NCBI RefSeq assembly: GCF_050908995.1
Contig: NC_135130.1
Coordinates: 7,371,001 to 7,435,000 of the forward strand
Length of the DNA stretch: 64,000 bases
DNA from: Andrena cerasifolii
Lineage: Eukaryota > Arthropoda > Insecta > Hymenoptera > Andrenidae
Direction of reading: 5' to 3'
The notes beneath the pieces are model-generated. The model searched no databases and was not told where the DNA came from. It saw only the letters and a program-made list of their open reading frames with translations. How positions within the stretch are numbered: the first letter of the stretch is position 1; each line of letters opens with the position of its first letter. Both the position numbers and the translations under genes were made by a program. Positions 11,641 through 24,347 of the stretch are shown here, piece after piece.

Positions 11641-13280
11641 GCCCCAAAACCCCTTCTCCCAACAGTGGCGGAAGCAGACTTCAACAGACGGGAGTCTGAC
11701 GAAGCGCGATCCACCGAAAACCCCCTAGCTCGAAGAGTACATACACAGAACCCGAGAGGAGCCTCAAGAACGAAGGAACCGGGTGTCGCGGGTGAACCGA
11801 CATGCTCCATCAGGGGCCCGAAAACGCGGCGGACCCGTGGTCGACGCGACAAGGTCGCGGCGCGGGAAAATACCAGGCCAACGACGCGTATTCGATGATG
11901 GGAACGCGGCGGGCCGACCAGCGGGGTGAATGCAAGAGGAAGACGACGACAGCGCGACAACGGCCGCCGAAGAGCGAGCAACGCCGAAAGACACCGCACG
12001 GCAACGGGCCTACAATAACAACAACAAGCGATCACGCCGAGTGCGAAAGCACCACGGGCCCGAGCGGACCCGACAGTGCGGCAGGTACCTACCCCGCAGG
12101 CATTCCATCAAGATGCTATCGAAAGTGGCCGACCGCGAGGGGTGGCGCGGCGGGCCCCCGACACGAACGAGCAAGAAAGAGGGAGATCTCCGCGGAGGAG
12201 GAAGAGGAGGCCGCCAAGGGATATTAAAGGATGCTGTGCCGCCGACCAGGGGAAAAGGAGAGGCATCCCATGGCGCGGTGGGTCCCAAGAAGGATCAGGG
12301 TCGGCCGTGTTCGGGGTCCGGGCCCAGCCTCCCCTCTCCTCGCTCCCTCGCCCCACCCCGCCCGACAGCGAACGCCCTCGAAAACGTGACTTTCCGGCCG
12401 GCGCACGCACGCTACTCGTTCCTTCTGTTGATACCTGTGGGACCGACGGGCCCAGCTTCCGTCAGTGACGCGATTTCTCTTGACGGAGGTCGATGGCGGA
12501 CGATGATGACGGCGAGGGTCGTTGGCTCGTTACGGCGATCAGTGGGCCTTGAAGGGTGATTCTGGTGATCGTTTCTGAGCCGTCGGAATGTTCTTCTGCC
12601 ACAGGGCATCAGGCCCAAAATCTATAGTCTCTCCCGAGCCGGGGGAAGAAGGTCGAGGCAGGATTTCCGCGCTTTTAAAGGGCACCGCTTATTACACACA
12701 GATTGGATTAAAGGTCTGCTATGTCGAGCAGAGTGGTAGGCGGTGGTTTGCGGGAGCGAGGGGGGGGGGAGGAAGGTGGTTTAGGTTGAGACAAGAAGAA
12801 GGAGGGAAAGGTATGCGGCGGGACCGTGTGTATGTACGCATGTACGGTTTCACGGTGTGCGTATGTAGGTGCATACCCGCGGAACCGGCGGCCCACCTTC
12901 ACAAGGTGATTCACTGCGATCCAGCCGGGCTGTGCTCAACCATTACGTACTCGCGAATCGTCCCTGAAATGTTCGAGACGCTTCGACATCGCGCATTACC
13001 GTTCCCGGCCACTTTGGACTCGGGATCGGTAGTAGAACGTGAATGTACGCCATTCAACGAACCTCGGGTCTATTTTCAGGTCAGGCTCTCGCGTGGGATG
13101 GGGGCTTTAAGTGTTCATTTCCCATTGCAACTCCTATTCGAGTTCCTGTTGCAGTCTGTAAAATAATAGGTCCGGACGCTCGATCGAGGTGCACGGGTGT
13201 ACCGGGCAGTAGCGATGTTCCCGAACGCGCATGCGCGAAGGGAGGGGAGTTTCACAGCGCGAGTGGTGGACAAGGATGAA
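11641..13280. other. GC- and CpG-rich island
   Basis: Long overlapping frames occur on both strands (the longest is 11930-12559) with low-complexity, Arg/Pro/Gly-rich translations, as expected where stop codons are rare. None shows a recognisable domain. The block contains many CpG dinucleotides and ends with a palindromic CGCGCATGCGCG. It could be a promoter, untranslated exon or regulatory island, but function is inferred from composition only. Confidence 0.4.
13226..13237. promoter_or_regulatory. NRF-1/EWG-like palindrome CGCGCATGCGCG
   Basis: A perfect 12-bp palindrome fits the YGCGCATGCGCR consensus bound by NRF-1 in vertebrates and Erect wing in flies. It sits at the edge of the CpG-rich island. 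In GC-rich DNA such a word may occur by chance, and no transcription start is evident next to it. Confidence 0.3.
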
Positions 13281-13666
13281 CTAGATTCGAGGTTTACAGG
13301 CGAACTAGTATCGGGGTGCATCGGTACAGTGGCCTGCCACTGACCCAGTTAACTTTTCCTACAGACGTCACTGTAATTGCTTGGTACATCTGCAAATGGT
13401 GAAACTAATGGAGCTTCTAGTTGTCTCTGAATATGGTCGTCTCGAAAAATACTTGAAAGCGTTAACGATTATCAAGTATCTACGTTTAATATACTACTAT
13501 AAGGGCTCGAGTACTAGCATTCTGCCAAATCAGATCGAAATCGAAGGGAAACACTTTGGACTCCTGCTTTGTCGATAGATGAGGATTGATGGTCGATGGA
13601 GGGATTGAAAAAGGTGGAAAATGTGTGTACTTGTTTCATTACGAGTATTGTACACTAGTGGAGAAC

Positions 13667-13847
13667 CAGAGTTGGGCATTAACTAAATAATAAATTATTT
13701 AAATAACCGATTAAATAAAAATTACTTTAAGTTAATTTTAACTAAGTTATCCCCGGTCAACTTTATGACGTATACATGACGAATAATTTTGTTAACTTTT
13801 ATTCATTATTCGAAATTTTATTTAAATAAAAATTTTGCCCATCTCTG
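13667..13847. mobile_element. hAT-type MITE, 181 bp
   Basis: Starts CAGAGTTGGGCATT and ends TTTTGCCCATCTCTG, an inverted pair. Flanks TGGAGAAC (13659-13666) and CGGAGAAC (13848-13855) match at 7 of 8 positions, supporting hAT-type insertion. The interior is AT-rich ATTTAAATAA repeats without coding capacity. An apparent ORF running out of the right end is incidental. Confidence 0.75.
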
Positions 13848-13855
13848 CGGAGAAC

Positions 13856-15145
13856 CACGAAAGTATTTCGTCTGGAAAGACCCTAAGTTGGGTGAACTCG
13901 GGGCTTGGGGAGACTGTGTGGCTCTGGTTGCAGATATATCGCTGCTGCATGAATGGCATTCCGTCAGGTACTTTGGATTCTTGGTGCAGCAGGAAAAACA
14001 GATTGGAAGCAAAGTTTGGGCGCCTTTAAACGAAATTACGACGGGGCTCTGAGGTATTCGGGACACTTTTATGAATGAAGAATAGGCGATTCTACATTTG
14101 CTTCAGTCATACAGGTACTTTTTGCGTCGATGCACCTCCTCCTACTTCTGGAAAGCAACACAAGAGATCTCGACTGTTATTCCAAGTTAAACAAAAAAAT
14201 ATCGCACTTCGATTCTCTTCGAATGCAGCAGACTTTCACCCATATTCGAGTAGAATTCAAATCCCCTTGGCACACGATGAAAAATACTGAGTTGCAGGGT
14301 ATTAACACAAGCAACGAGAGCAGATCCTTTCTGCTGCCATACGAAGCAACTTTCCATTTCTGTCAGCATTAACCTCCTCAGCGCCAACGCTTCATCGTTT
14401 AGCATACATAGCGTGCATAAATCATTAATCACGAATCGATAATCAGGTTCACGGCGCGCCTCATGTGCCTTCACCACCCACTTTGCGCTGATAGATCGAA
14501 TATCCACAGCTCCTAAAGAGATTAAACAAATCACGCCAGCGCTTACCGTCGTCGTTATAAACAGAGCAAACTGTTATCATTTCTTCGATCCTCGGTGCTA
14601 AATTCTAACGATCGAAGCAGAGAATTTTTCGTTTAAAGAAGGCACTCGAATCTCGCGGTATTTTCGGCAGTGCTGTGCCAGGGATCGATCGAACAGCGCA
14701 GCCGTGTTTACAGTTCGATTGCACGTGCCTCGACGGTGCAATCTTGCGCCAAGGAACGAATGTGTTGGCCTACGAAGCAACGACGCAGTGGGAACCGCCT
14801 GAGGCGTGTCGGTGCACCCTGCAAAGGCTCTCAATGGCAAGAATGTAAAGGCCAACCGGTCCTCTCGAATCTGATCAGAATTTCGGCTATACAATCGGTC
14901 TGAGAGTATCGTTTCGCCAGCCATAAACCTCGCGATACGTGCTGCACGTGTATCACCCACGAGTCAGATCACTTCTAATCGAATTATCTTAATTATTCGA
15001 CGACAAATTTCGGCCCCCTCTGCATCGTCTTGCATCAAACACTTCTCGATGGACATTCAAATGGTCATTAATGTAACAGCAACTCGGCTAATGAATGTTT
15101 TTTGCGTGCCCCCAACATGTGTCTTTCAAGCAGATCTGAAACATG
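13856..15145. other. Stretch without a recognised gene
   Basis: Mixed sequence with short overlapping frames on both strands around 13860-14960. No protein similarity, splice-bounded exon or repeat structure was seen. Confidence 0.4.
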
Positions 15146-16001
15146 TTAAGGGGCTATAAGGGGGCCATTTTTTAAGATATCAATTTTTTTTGTAAAGAGA
15201 ATACTGCTGAATTTATACACAAAAAGGTGTATGGCTTAATATTTAAGTATAGCGTCTTTTTATGTGAGAACAAATTCATAAAAATGGCCCTATTTTCTGG
15301 TCTATTAAATGTATTTAAGGGTGATAACCTATTTTCTGGGATAAAAACGTATAAACATTTAGAAATTTTTTTTAAGAACCCAATATTTCGATTCATCTGA
15401 AATTTGGACCATGTTTTTTATGCACCCTTGAAGTAGTTGAAGTTTTTTTATTCATTTTTAATAATAAATGTAGGAGTTATGTTGTCTCGTGTGTGTGATA
15501 TTTACCTTCCAGGTAATCTGAAACAGAAAAATGAAACGACGTTTTAATTTGTACATATGCAGCTTCAATTTGATGAACCAGAATATCAGTTCCATAAGAA
15601 AATTGTCGCAAAATTGGATAGCAAAAATTAAAGGTTCAGACTTTTCAGATTGGAAACTCTCCACGTCCCGCTATATATTTTTTTGTTTTTTGCTGGTTCA
15701 TCAATTTCAAGCTACATATGTATAAAATAAAACGCCGTCTCATTTTTCTGCTTCAGATTACCTGGTAGATAAGTATCATGCACACTAACGGACGATGAAT
15801 TTTGCGCGGCGTGATGGTCGATTATGCATAACTACTATATTTACGGTTAAAAATTGATTTAAAAAAAACTGCAGTTTCCTCAAAGATGCATCAAAACATG
15901 GTCCAAATTTCAGATGAATCGAAACGCTGGTTTCTTTTTAAAAAAATCCCCAATTTTGCGATATTTTTAGCCCAAAGAATAGGATTCCCTTAACCCCTTA
16001 A
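15146..16001. mobile_element. TTAA-flanked foldback MITE, about 856 bp
   Basis: The outer ends TTAAGGGGCTATAAGGG and, reverse-complemented, TTAAGGGGTTAAGGGAATCC form terminal inverted repeats with TTAA at both limits, as in piggyBac-type insertion. The inner arms (about 15385-15590 and 15705-15950) pair over roughly 200 bp. Shared words include GATTCATCTGAAATTTGGAC and CAGGTAATCTGAA, and the AT-rich loop is about 110 bp. A truncated relative of the right arm lies at 58.5-58.8 kb. No transposase is encoded. The exact right limit is uncertain because TTAA also occurs at 15990-15993. Confidence 0.7.
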
Positions 16002-18400
16002 CTCCCTGCTTCACGATTTTTCTAAACATTAAATGCGCCAGAGTTAACGATGAAGTGGTACTTAGAGTCATTAGTGAGAGTGTAAGTATTTTTCTTCCTC
16101 TTTTTGCTTCAGGCGAGTTCACTTCCCGTTTTGTGCGATTTTTCAAAAATAAATTAAACCTATTTTGCAGTCTTTTGTGCCACTGGGGGTTGTAATTTAA
16201 CATTATTAAATTGCTTCAAGGTGAAAACTGGAAATATGCCTTTTTGAAAAATCACTCCTCACTTCTACCCTTCGCAAGGCTCAGATTACTGAAATCCTCC
16301 CAAAGCACGCGTGACGTTGCGCAATGAAAAAGGACCGAGAGGAATTGGGGAAAAATTCGTGGCACAGGGGGGCAGCGTGGTACATGTATTAAGAGATGTG
16401 TAGCTGGAGAGGTACAGGTCGTTAGTGAATTCCTGGTAAGGATTTAATTTATTCAGACGTGGCCTCGCGAACTGATTCACATGTGCGACTCGGGTCTTTA
16501 AAAGCCTCGGCTGCCGAGTCACAAAACAAACAGTCCAGTCGGTATTAATTCTCGTTAGTGCGCCCCCCCGTTGCAGGATTACCGATTACTTTTCCGCGAT
16601 GGAGAAAAAGGAGGGAGCCGCGGCCGCTGGTTTATTGAGATCCGCGGCGAAATATATCCCCGACACTTTATACACAGTCGCTTGGTCCCGGGGGCAGACA
16701 TTTTTCTCGTTTTTCCGTCCCCCGAAAGATATCGCCTCGCGCGCCCAGGAAATTTATGCGCATCCTTCTCCCTTCTTCCGCGTGCGCCGCGACAAACTTC
16801 GATAATTCTTTCGTGTCGTTCGAGGCCCGCTCGAGATTAATTGCTCAATGATCCGATGCGTAGGAGGGTAAAGTATAAAGTAATTCAGATCGGAGGGGAG
16901 GAGAAACGTATTCTTCATTTTCTTGCCTCTTTGGGCTTGGTGGGTAATAATTAATCAGAACGAGATATATCATTTCCAGGGCGATCAGCTCTGTATGAAA
17001 CAGCGCCAATAATACTGAATGTGAACTTTCTCAGATGTGAGAAAAATAAGAAAGCAATGCTGATTTCACTGGAATCATAATCTCTGGTGATTTCAATGAT
17101 AATTATTTTATTAATAATATTCTATCCTATTCCATCCTCCCCTTCCTTCAAGCACGCAGCACAAGCATATACATACCTACAAATACTAGTAAATAAAATT
17201 TCCAAATTGTATAATATTTCCATTCATTTAATTATAAATTAGTCGACGCACTCTTTCCTGAAGAATCATCCTCCCAGTGGTTGTACCACCAACAATTTAC
17301 CACCTGCATAGCTTAGGTACATATCTACCCTACCTCAGCTCTGAATTGTTATCCGCATTAAAATAATTCCACACACAACTTTAGCGCAATAAATTCATAC
17401 AACGTTATTCACACCCCCGTAAACTATGGCTCGAACATCAATCGCACAGTGCACTGAAGCACAAACTCAAGTTCAAGGAGCGGGTCTCAGAATGTCTCAG
17501 GGCAGCTGGAACCCAGCAACGTCTAAGAGAACCATCACCCACCCCCGCCGTTTCCCCCGCGGAAATTTTTAATGACGCGTATTGACACAAAGGCAGACTC
17601 ACTGTCTGTGGGCCTCGCAGACGGTGATAATTATTACCGTGGGAAACGTCATGTATCACCCGGGGCGACCCACCTTACGGGAGATGGTGCCGATGCGCAT
17701 GGGCAGTGGTGGTGGCTGATTGCATTCAAAGGAGCCTCCACCTCCTACGTGGAGGAGGACAAGGCGTCAGGAACGAGCGGGCGCAATGGAGGGTGCCGGA
17801 GAGGGAAGGAGATGGGTCGAGTAGGATTCGGATGAGGCAGCGCTCGAAGGGATTTGATTTACGCATCGGGTCATTAAATCGGATGTATTGTGCGACAGAA
17901 CGCCGCCCTGCAGTAACTTTCAGAATCCTCCGCGAGCTCTTAATTACTGCACCGTGCCGACACTGTCAGTATCCTCGTTTTAATCGCTCGGACGTGGTTC
18001 GGGAATCTCGGAAACGCGGGGCAGACCGTTGCTTTTGGGGTGGTGTAGGGGATGGGGGAGGGGAGAAGTGTTTTTTTTTTTTAGATTTGAGTTGCCTGCT
18101 TTCGAGATGCGATGGCTTTTCGGGGTGCCAAGTTAAAGGGACACGAGGGGGTGCCATTTTGGGTACTTTTGTTTTTAAGGGTGTGATTTGAATTTTTGGG
18201 TTACCAAGAGGTGGTGGATTTAGTAGGAAGGTCCACTCACAATTAGTCATGAAAATTTACGTACACTCATCTTTATCAGAATGTGACTAACTGAATTACC
18301 GAAACTTCTCCTTAATTTCTACTCAAAATATTTCACACTTATTGTTCAGTCTCTTCTACTTTAAAAAAAAAGACACATTTAAATCCACACCGTCGATTAA
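16002..18400. other. Stretch without a recognised gene
   Basis: Alternating AT-rich and moderately GC-rich sequence. A 68-codon frame at 16599-16805 starts with ATG but shows no recognised domain. G-rich runs occur around 18020-18180. I see no supported gene. Confidence 0.4.
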
Positions 18401-20150
18401 TTCATCCACTTTTCATTTACACTGCAAATTCCACTCCCATCGTGTACGACAACGAGCACAACAGACACTCCGCAGTAAGTTCATTGGTCGAGCATCAGGC
18501 CCAAAACTTTCCCAGAGAAGCCGCCAACCACTCTACGCGTGCCACGCTCGGGAGTGTCCACCCCGATCGCGACACACATCGCCGAGAGGAAAAACCGCGC
18601 AGTCGAACCGCGCGCTATCAATCCCCCTCCCCGTCAGAAAAAGCCTCTCCCCACCAGAAATTCCCACGTGTCCAGCATTCGAATTCCAGGGGACCAGGAA
18701 GATGCCAGGAAGGGCCCACTTAAGAGTGAAAAAGAGAGGCAGAGTAGGGGATGGGAGAGGATTCGCGACGAAATAAGACCGCGCCGAGAGTGGTACACGA
18801 GGACCCACGGCGGAACTCATTTTAATTAGAAGGGGTCCTTCGCTTTATCGAGTTATTCCCCGGGTCCGTGCGTCTCTCTCGCGCCCTTCCGCGGCCCGTT
18901 TCACCCCCTCCACGGTCCTCTACCGTCCACTCCCCTCCCGTCGTGATCACGGGCCCCGTCCATGAAGCCAGCTTGGAATGCGGTTCTACGGGCCCACGGG
19001 GATCGTGGTCGTGGCTGTGTGCACCCGCGGTGTCTGGGGGGGTGTTGGAGTGTGCGTGCGCAACCGCGGCCACGTCAAATCGCGCGGCGACCGGCGACCT
19101 CGTATTTTTTCCAAGCTTTTGCGACCGTTCGGAAGACGGTCGGTGGACGGGGCCTGACTGGTAGGAAACGCGACGCTGCGTGACTGTGGCAATGCGCCTC
19201 TCAGAGATCATAGCGGTGTGAAGGCAGCTATATAGTAGCGAAATCGGGAGGCCTGTTGGCAAAGGGCCCCGAGGACGTAATCAGCGTGCTTTTTGGGCAT
19301 TAGCGTTGTAACGTTTCGGTAAATGTAAGGGCGGGAGGAAATAAGTATAGCCCTGTAACGAGTGGCCAGAGAACACATATGGCGGTTTGTATCCTCAAGA
19401 ATATTACTTTACACGCCACTTGAATGGGTCCCGAGTTATTTACTACATCTCTGCAAGGCCCAATGCATACAGTTTCCGCGGCGCTCGGAGGTGAGGGACC
19501 ACCTCCAACCTCTCACCGTAAATCTGACACCCAGCAAGCCTTTCAATTTCTATCAACCCTTTCGTCTCGTCACGGGGCCTGAAAAATCCGGAAAGTTTAC
19601 CATCCCTTTAACTGCGCAATCACCTCCGTAGGAGGGGAGGGCCTCGACTTCTTTCAAGGAGGAGTAAAAGCAGAGAGCCTTGTCCTTTGCAAGCCTCGCG
19701 CTCGCTCCTCCGTGTTCCTGTTCGTCTTGATCGGGCCCCGTTCCTTTCGGGCCTCATCCTCGGCCCTCCTGGCTCCTCCGTTAGCATTCCTTTGCCTATG
19801 AGGGGCGAGAAGGGAGGAACAGGACCTCCGGAGCGGCGACCAAGTCCAGGGAGGTCCTTCCTTCCAGGCCCCGACGGTGGAAAGAACCAAGAGAGAAGAA
19901 GGAAGAAGGGAACGGCTCCTTGGGAGGATCAAAGGATACGGCTGGATCCTTTTTGCTCCGTAGGGATCGGCCAACGGGAGAGGGCCCAGAAATGCTGAGC
20001 TCGGGTTTCGGGCCCCGTTTAGAGGGAACGCTGGCAAGGTAGATTGCGAAGAACGATCGCGCTCGCGGAGCTTGTTTCGGGGCTCCTGATGGTTTTTGGA
20101 ATATGGGCCCGCTTGATGGGTCCGTTTCGCCTGACTGGAATTGGAAGCCG
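18400..20150. other. GC- and CpG-rich island
   Basis: Several 70-145 codon frames overlap on both strands with low-complexity translations. I found no domain, no consistent splice structure and no repeat ends. It is similar in style to the islands at 11.6-13.3, 22.1-24.0, 30.8-31.2, 33.8-34.4 and 49.3-49.9 kb. Confidence 0.4.
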
Positions 20151-22140
20151 GGCTTTAATGGGACGCCTCCAAAATTTGCATCCACTTCGCGATGCTGGCG
20201 ATCGAACTTATGTCAATACGACCTTTCACGTTTTAATGCTTCAGGAATTTCCAAGTAAGTCCCATTCTATCTAACCCTCGTGGGAATCTTGTGAAGCTAC
20301 TTTGGGTGCCTGTTGGAAATTTGCATACGATTGGTTTGTGAAAATCTCGGGCACAAATTGTTCGAAAGTTACAATCGTGAATTGGGGCCCTACATAATAT
20401 AAAAAATTGCAGTCACCAGTCACAAAAATGTTACTTGAGGAAAGACCTTTAATTTGTTTAATTCTCTTCAGGAGTATGTTATAACGAATAATTATTTGAA
20501 CTCTAGGAATAATGAATTTATACATTTTCTTTAAGAATTTTTAACTTCCGATAAGCAGTTTATTGGAAATATTACACTTCCATTTGGAAGCATACGATTA
20601 TACTTAAATCTTAACTTCACCTTCAGCAAGGTACGCGCTAACTATATTCAAAATTTGAGTGGAATCGCTCACCCAGCCTTCACGCACTCCCCTAAAACTA
20701 CTCCCAGCGACGCAACCACCACTTCTTCCTTCAACGTCCACCTATATACCCCAATCAAAGCAATCTTCCATGCACTTCATTCCCGAGCCACCCAGCGCGA
20801 AGCAGAGTCAACCGCCGAACACTCAGGCTTCGCGTGTCCAGCGCACACACCCACAGAATTCCTTGCAGAACACGCGCACCGGCGATGTTCGTGAACACGA
20901 ACGCCTTTCACAGCTTTCGGGTACCTAACCCAGCGCTTTCGTTCCGCGAAACGCTTTCGGCAGGTGGACACGAGAAAAGTCCCCAGCACGAGTTTCTCAC
21001 GCACAGACATGTAGCACGCGTGAGCCAGCAAATCCGCCACGGGGGGAAGCTGCGCGCTAATTGAACCGTATTATCGAGCCAATCATATCGTTCAGAGGGC
21101 CCGCTTATTTACATACATGCGAAAGCCAGCCCTCTGAAACAGACGGAATTCGCCGCGCTGATACTTAAACGGCGGGGCCCTTTTCACGCACGCGTTTCGT
21201 TTTCGTTCTTCCCACTTTCGGCCTCTCCTCGCGTTAAACGCTTCCGCCACGAACAATCGCCGAAGTACTTGATTAACGTGATCGTTCTGGCGGCGTCATC
21301 CCCGTGCAGTTTGGCAGCGTCCGCCGAGAGAATGTGTATTTAGTGGCGTGGTATTGAGATAGCAGCACTGAAAGGGGAACATGCGAAAGTCTTGACGCTC
21401 AGATAATTACGGTACCACCGGGGATAGGCGGTCTGGGAAGAAAGCAATAGGACTGTTGTAGAAAAAACAGTTCATCTTTTTTTTATTACATTCGTCAATT
21501 TTTATCACATTTATGAAAGTACAGAGGGAGTCGTGGGTTCCTGTTCAGACGCAAAGTTTATTTGATTTATAAAAATTCAGCCGGATTTTGCTTTAGGGGA
21601 TGAAATCAGCCCTCCACAGAGGCGAATTGATTTTTAATTATTTTCAGCTAGGATTGAAGATTTTACTCTACACCTCAAAGAATATTTAGAATTTAAACTT
21701 TACCCAACGATTTTTATAACATCTTAAGAATAGAATAGAGATTCACATGTGGTAAATACAAAATAAGTAAACACGTATGGATGATCAAATGACAGATGCA
21801 AATGAGGGGCCCAGTGGAAAACAGCCACATACCACCGTTTCATGATTTTTTTACCTAAATATTTTCGTGTTTGTTGTTTTCATATATTATTCAAAATATC
21901 ACAGTTTATAGTTCAATGTTCATAGATTTCTATAAAATAAAAAGTTCCCAAGAATATGAATAATTCTTCTTGGCAAAAATTATGGATCCTTAAGAAAACG
22001 TCACGAAAATCGATGCATACGTGGCATGTGCTTGTTTTCCACTGAGCCCCTGAAATTTCAAACAGACGAAGCTGAAAATTCTTAAAACACCATCGACTGA
22101 AATTTCGGAATCTTCGGAGACAATATTCCCTCAGGCCTCT
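20151..22140. other. Stretch without a recognised gene
   Basis: AT-rich at both ends, with a GC-richer middle (20640-21320). A word like TTTAGGGGATGAAATCAGCC near 21590 matches a motif recurring at 41.8, 56.9 and 59.5 kb, probably a decayed MITE fragment. No gene was recognised. Confidence 0.4.
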
Positions 22141-24000
22141 ACCCTCCAATTTCTCAAACTTCTTCCACCACTCCCGCCCAGGGTGTCCCAGGAAATATCG
22201 CGGAGGAAGCACGATGGAAAAAGGAGGCTCAGAACCACCCCCTTGGATAGAGGGGGGGGGGGGGGACGAGAGGACGCGCGGTCGGGACCCCTTTGAAACA
22301 TAGTCTCATTATTTGCAAATCCGATAAATCTCCCTCCCGTGGGCCAGGGTTCCACGAAGTTCGCGGCAAGAATCGGGGCCGCAGAGATTACTGGCACGAG
22401 GATGGAACCCGAGAGGGAATCGCGTGCGCTGCGCCTCCTGGCCATCTTCGTTTTGGACCCGGGCCCTCTACGCTTCGATCCTCCGCCCTTTCATTCGTCG
22501 GCGAGGTCCTCCCTGCTCCTCGGTTCGCGGCGGTTCCATCACGCTCGGCTCCTCCACTCTCATCTGACAGGTAACCCACCGCGCTCTCAGGTGGAGAGAT
22601 AGTGGAAATATTCGAGGTCAAGGTCGTCAGCGAACGCGCTGGGCGATGGCTCGCGTTTGCAGCTGGCATTTAGACGCGGTGGATGTTGATGATAGGGGGG
22701 GGTGGAGGGTGAAGGGAGTGCTGCGGGGGTGAGATAGCTTGATGGATGCTTCTGCAACTTCTTGGCAAGTAGTCAGGAATCTTAGGTTTTCCGTTTCTAC
22801 GGTGCCGAGGGTTGTGTGGTATTTAAGAAGGGAATTGGGAGATGAAGAAGTGGTCGTTGAGTTTGGAATACTTGGGTAGGGAGACTGTCCGGATGCTTAC
22901 TCGTGATTTAAAGTTTAATTAAATGCTTTAGTTTCTGTAGCAGCAGAGAAGGTATGGGTTAAAGGAACAGGGTTAGGTCTGGGTTAGTGTTGGGGTTGAG
23001 ATTAGACTGAGAGCTTGTTTGTTATTTCTGGGATCACTTGGTGATTAGTCTGCTGTTGATTCATTTCATGTAGTCTAATTGATAATTTAATAGTAGTTTT
23101 GATGATAATTTGGGGTAGGTACTAGTTTTCTAGAACTTTTGTTTCAGAAGCTTAATTTGTTTCGCAAAATCCCAGTGTCCTTTGATCTCACCTTCTCTTT
23201 AGCACCTAAGACTATTCCTCTACGAGCAGCTCACAGTCCAAAAGTAACCTCCTACTTCTAATACTTCCTCGCAAACTTTCCGGGGAAGAAGCTAATCAGA
23301 TCACACCCCCAAGTGTGTCAACGCAAATCCCCTCGCTGACCCAGCTTAACGCTCTTCTCCTTGTTAAAACAATTTCCCTCAACACAACGGACCATCTCAA
23401 TAGAACTACACAGATAACCCGCACGAAGTCCCTGTCCCGACCAGGTCCTCAAGATCCGACCACGTCCATGCTTCCGTCTCTTAGCAGAGATTCCACTTAA
23501 TGACAAAGGAAAACTCAGCCGCGAACGACGTCTGGGCAGCCTCCTCGTCCGCGGCGGCCAGGTCACTCGTGTAAATAGGCAAGATCCTCCGTTGGGCTAA
23601 CCCAGACCTGTTTGTCTCGATGCAAACGATCGTGTGAAAGTCTCGCCGCCTCGTTAACGCCACCCTCCGCCAGACTCCGCGAAGGATGACCGAGGGGGAG
23701 GGGCCTTTTTAACCCACGGGGGCCCAGAAGAAACTGCCAGCGGCCCGGAGCCGAGGCCTGGCCGCGGGGGAGCAGAGGGGGCCGAGCGGTGCTGGGAAGA
23801 GCAAAGATTCCGTAGAAGGAAGAAAAATAAACGGACGGAGACCTCCACCAGCAAATTAGCTACTTTATCAACAGCCAGCCGCTTTGTTGCGAGGTCTGTC
23901 GGCGAGGCGAGGGCACACCGGGTCCCAACTTCGGTGTTTGGTTCATCATTCTCGCTTTTTCTGACTTTCCACCGATACTGGGCCCCCCTTGAGCCACTAA
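22141..24000. other. GC-rich island with G-tracts
   Basis: GC-rich sequence including a 14-G run at 22252-22265 and clustered G-runs near 22694-22730 that could form G-quadruplexes. Frames on both strands are chance-like. There is no recognisable coding or RNA gene. Confidence 0.4.
22252..22265 (+). repeat. Poly-G tract (14 G)
   Basis: An uninterrupted run of 14 G residues follows GGATAGA. Such tracts can form quadruplexes and are prone to slippage and sequencing error, so the exact length may be unreliable. Confidence 0.8.
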
Positions 24001-24347
24001 TCCCGACCGGGTTCAGACTTTGGTCTCTGTCGGCAATGTTAGCTGCTTGGTTGCAAGTATACGCTTCTGCGAGGGCTGCACTTGGCGGATGGAGTCCAAG
24101 CTAAGGCTCCGGTAGCTGCAACGGTTGGAGAATGTTAGATGAAAATGGGGAAGTTTAATTTGGGTGGAATAGTGTGTGAGAGAAAGAAATCTCAACGTGG
24201 CATTCCTGACCTAGCAGACGAACGACTCTAACCTCCAAAAATATAAAAAATACCGCAAAAATCTCACGAATCCAATAACCTGATAGCAACTTCATCCTGC
24301 AACCTGGAGAACGTAACACATCGACCCATCGAAAGCTCCGAATATAA

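Noticed and set aside
11930..12559. 209-codon frame, the longest in the window
   Set aside because: Lies in a CpG-rich island with three or more overlapping frames open on both strands, low-complexity translation and no recognised domain.
12605..18504. Shared 15-mer GCATCAGGCCCAAAA at 12605 and 18490
   Set aside because: One or two exact 15-mer matches are expected by chance in a window of this size, and flanking sequence does not align.
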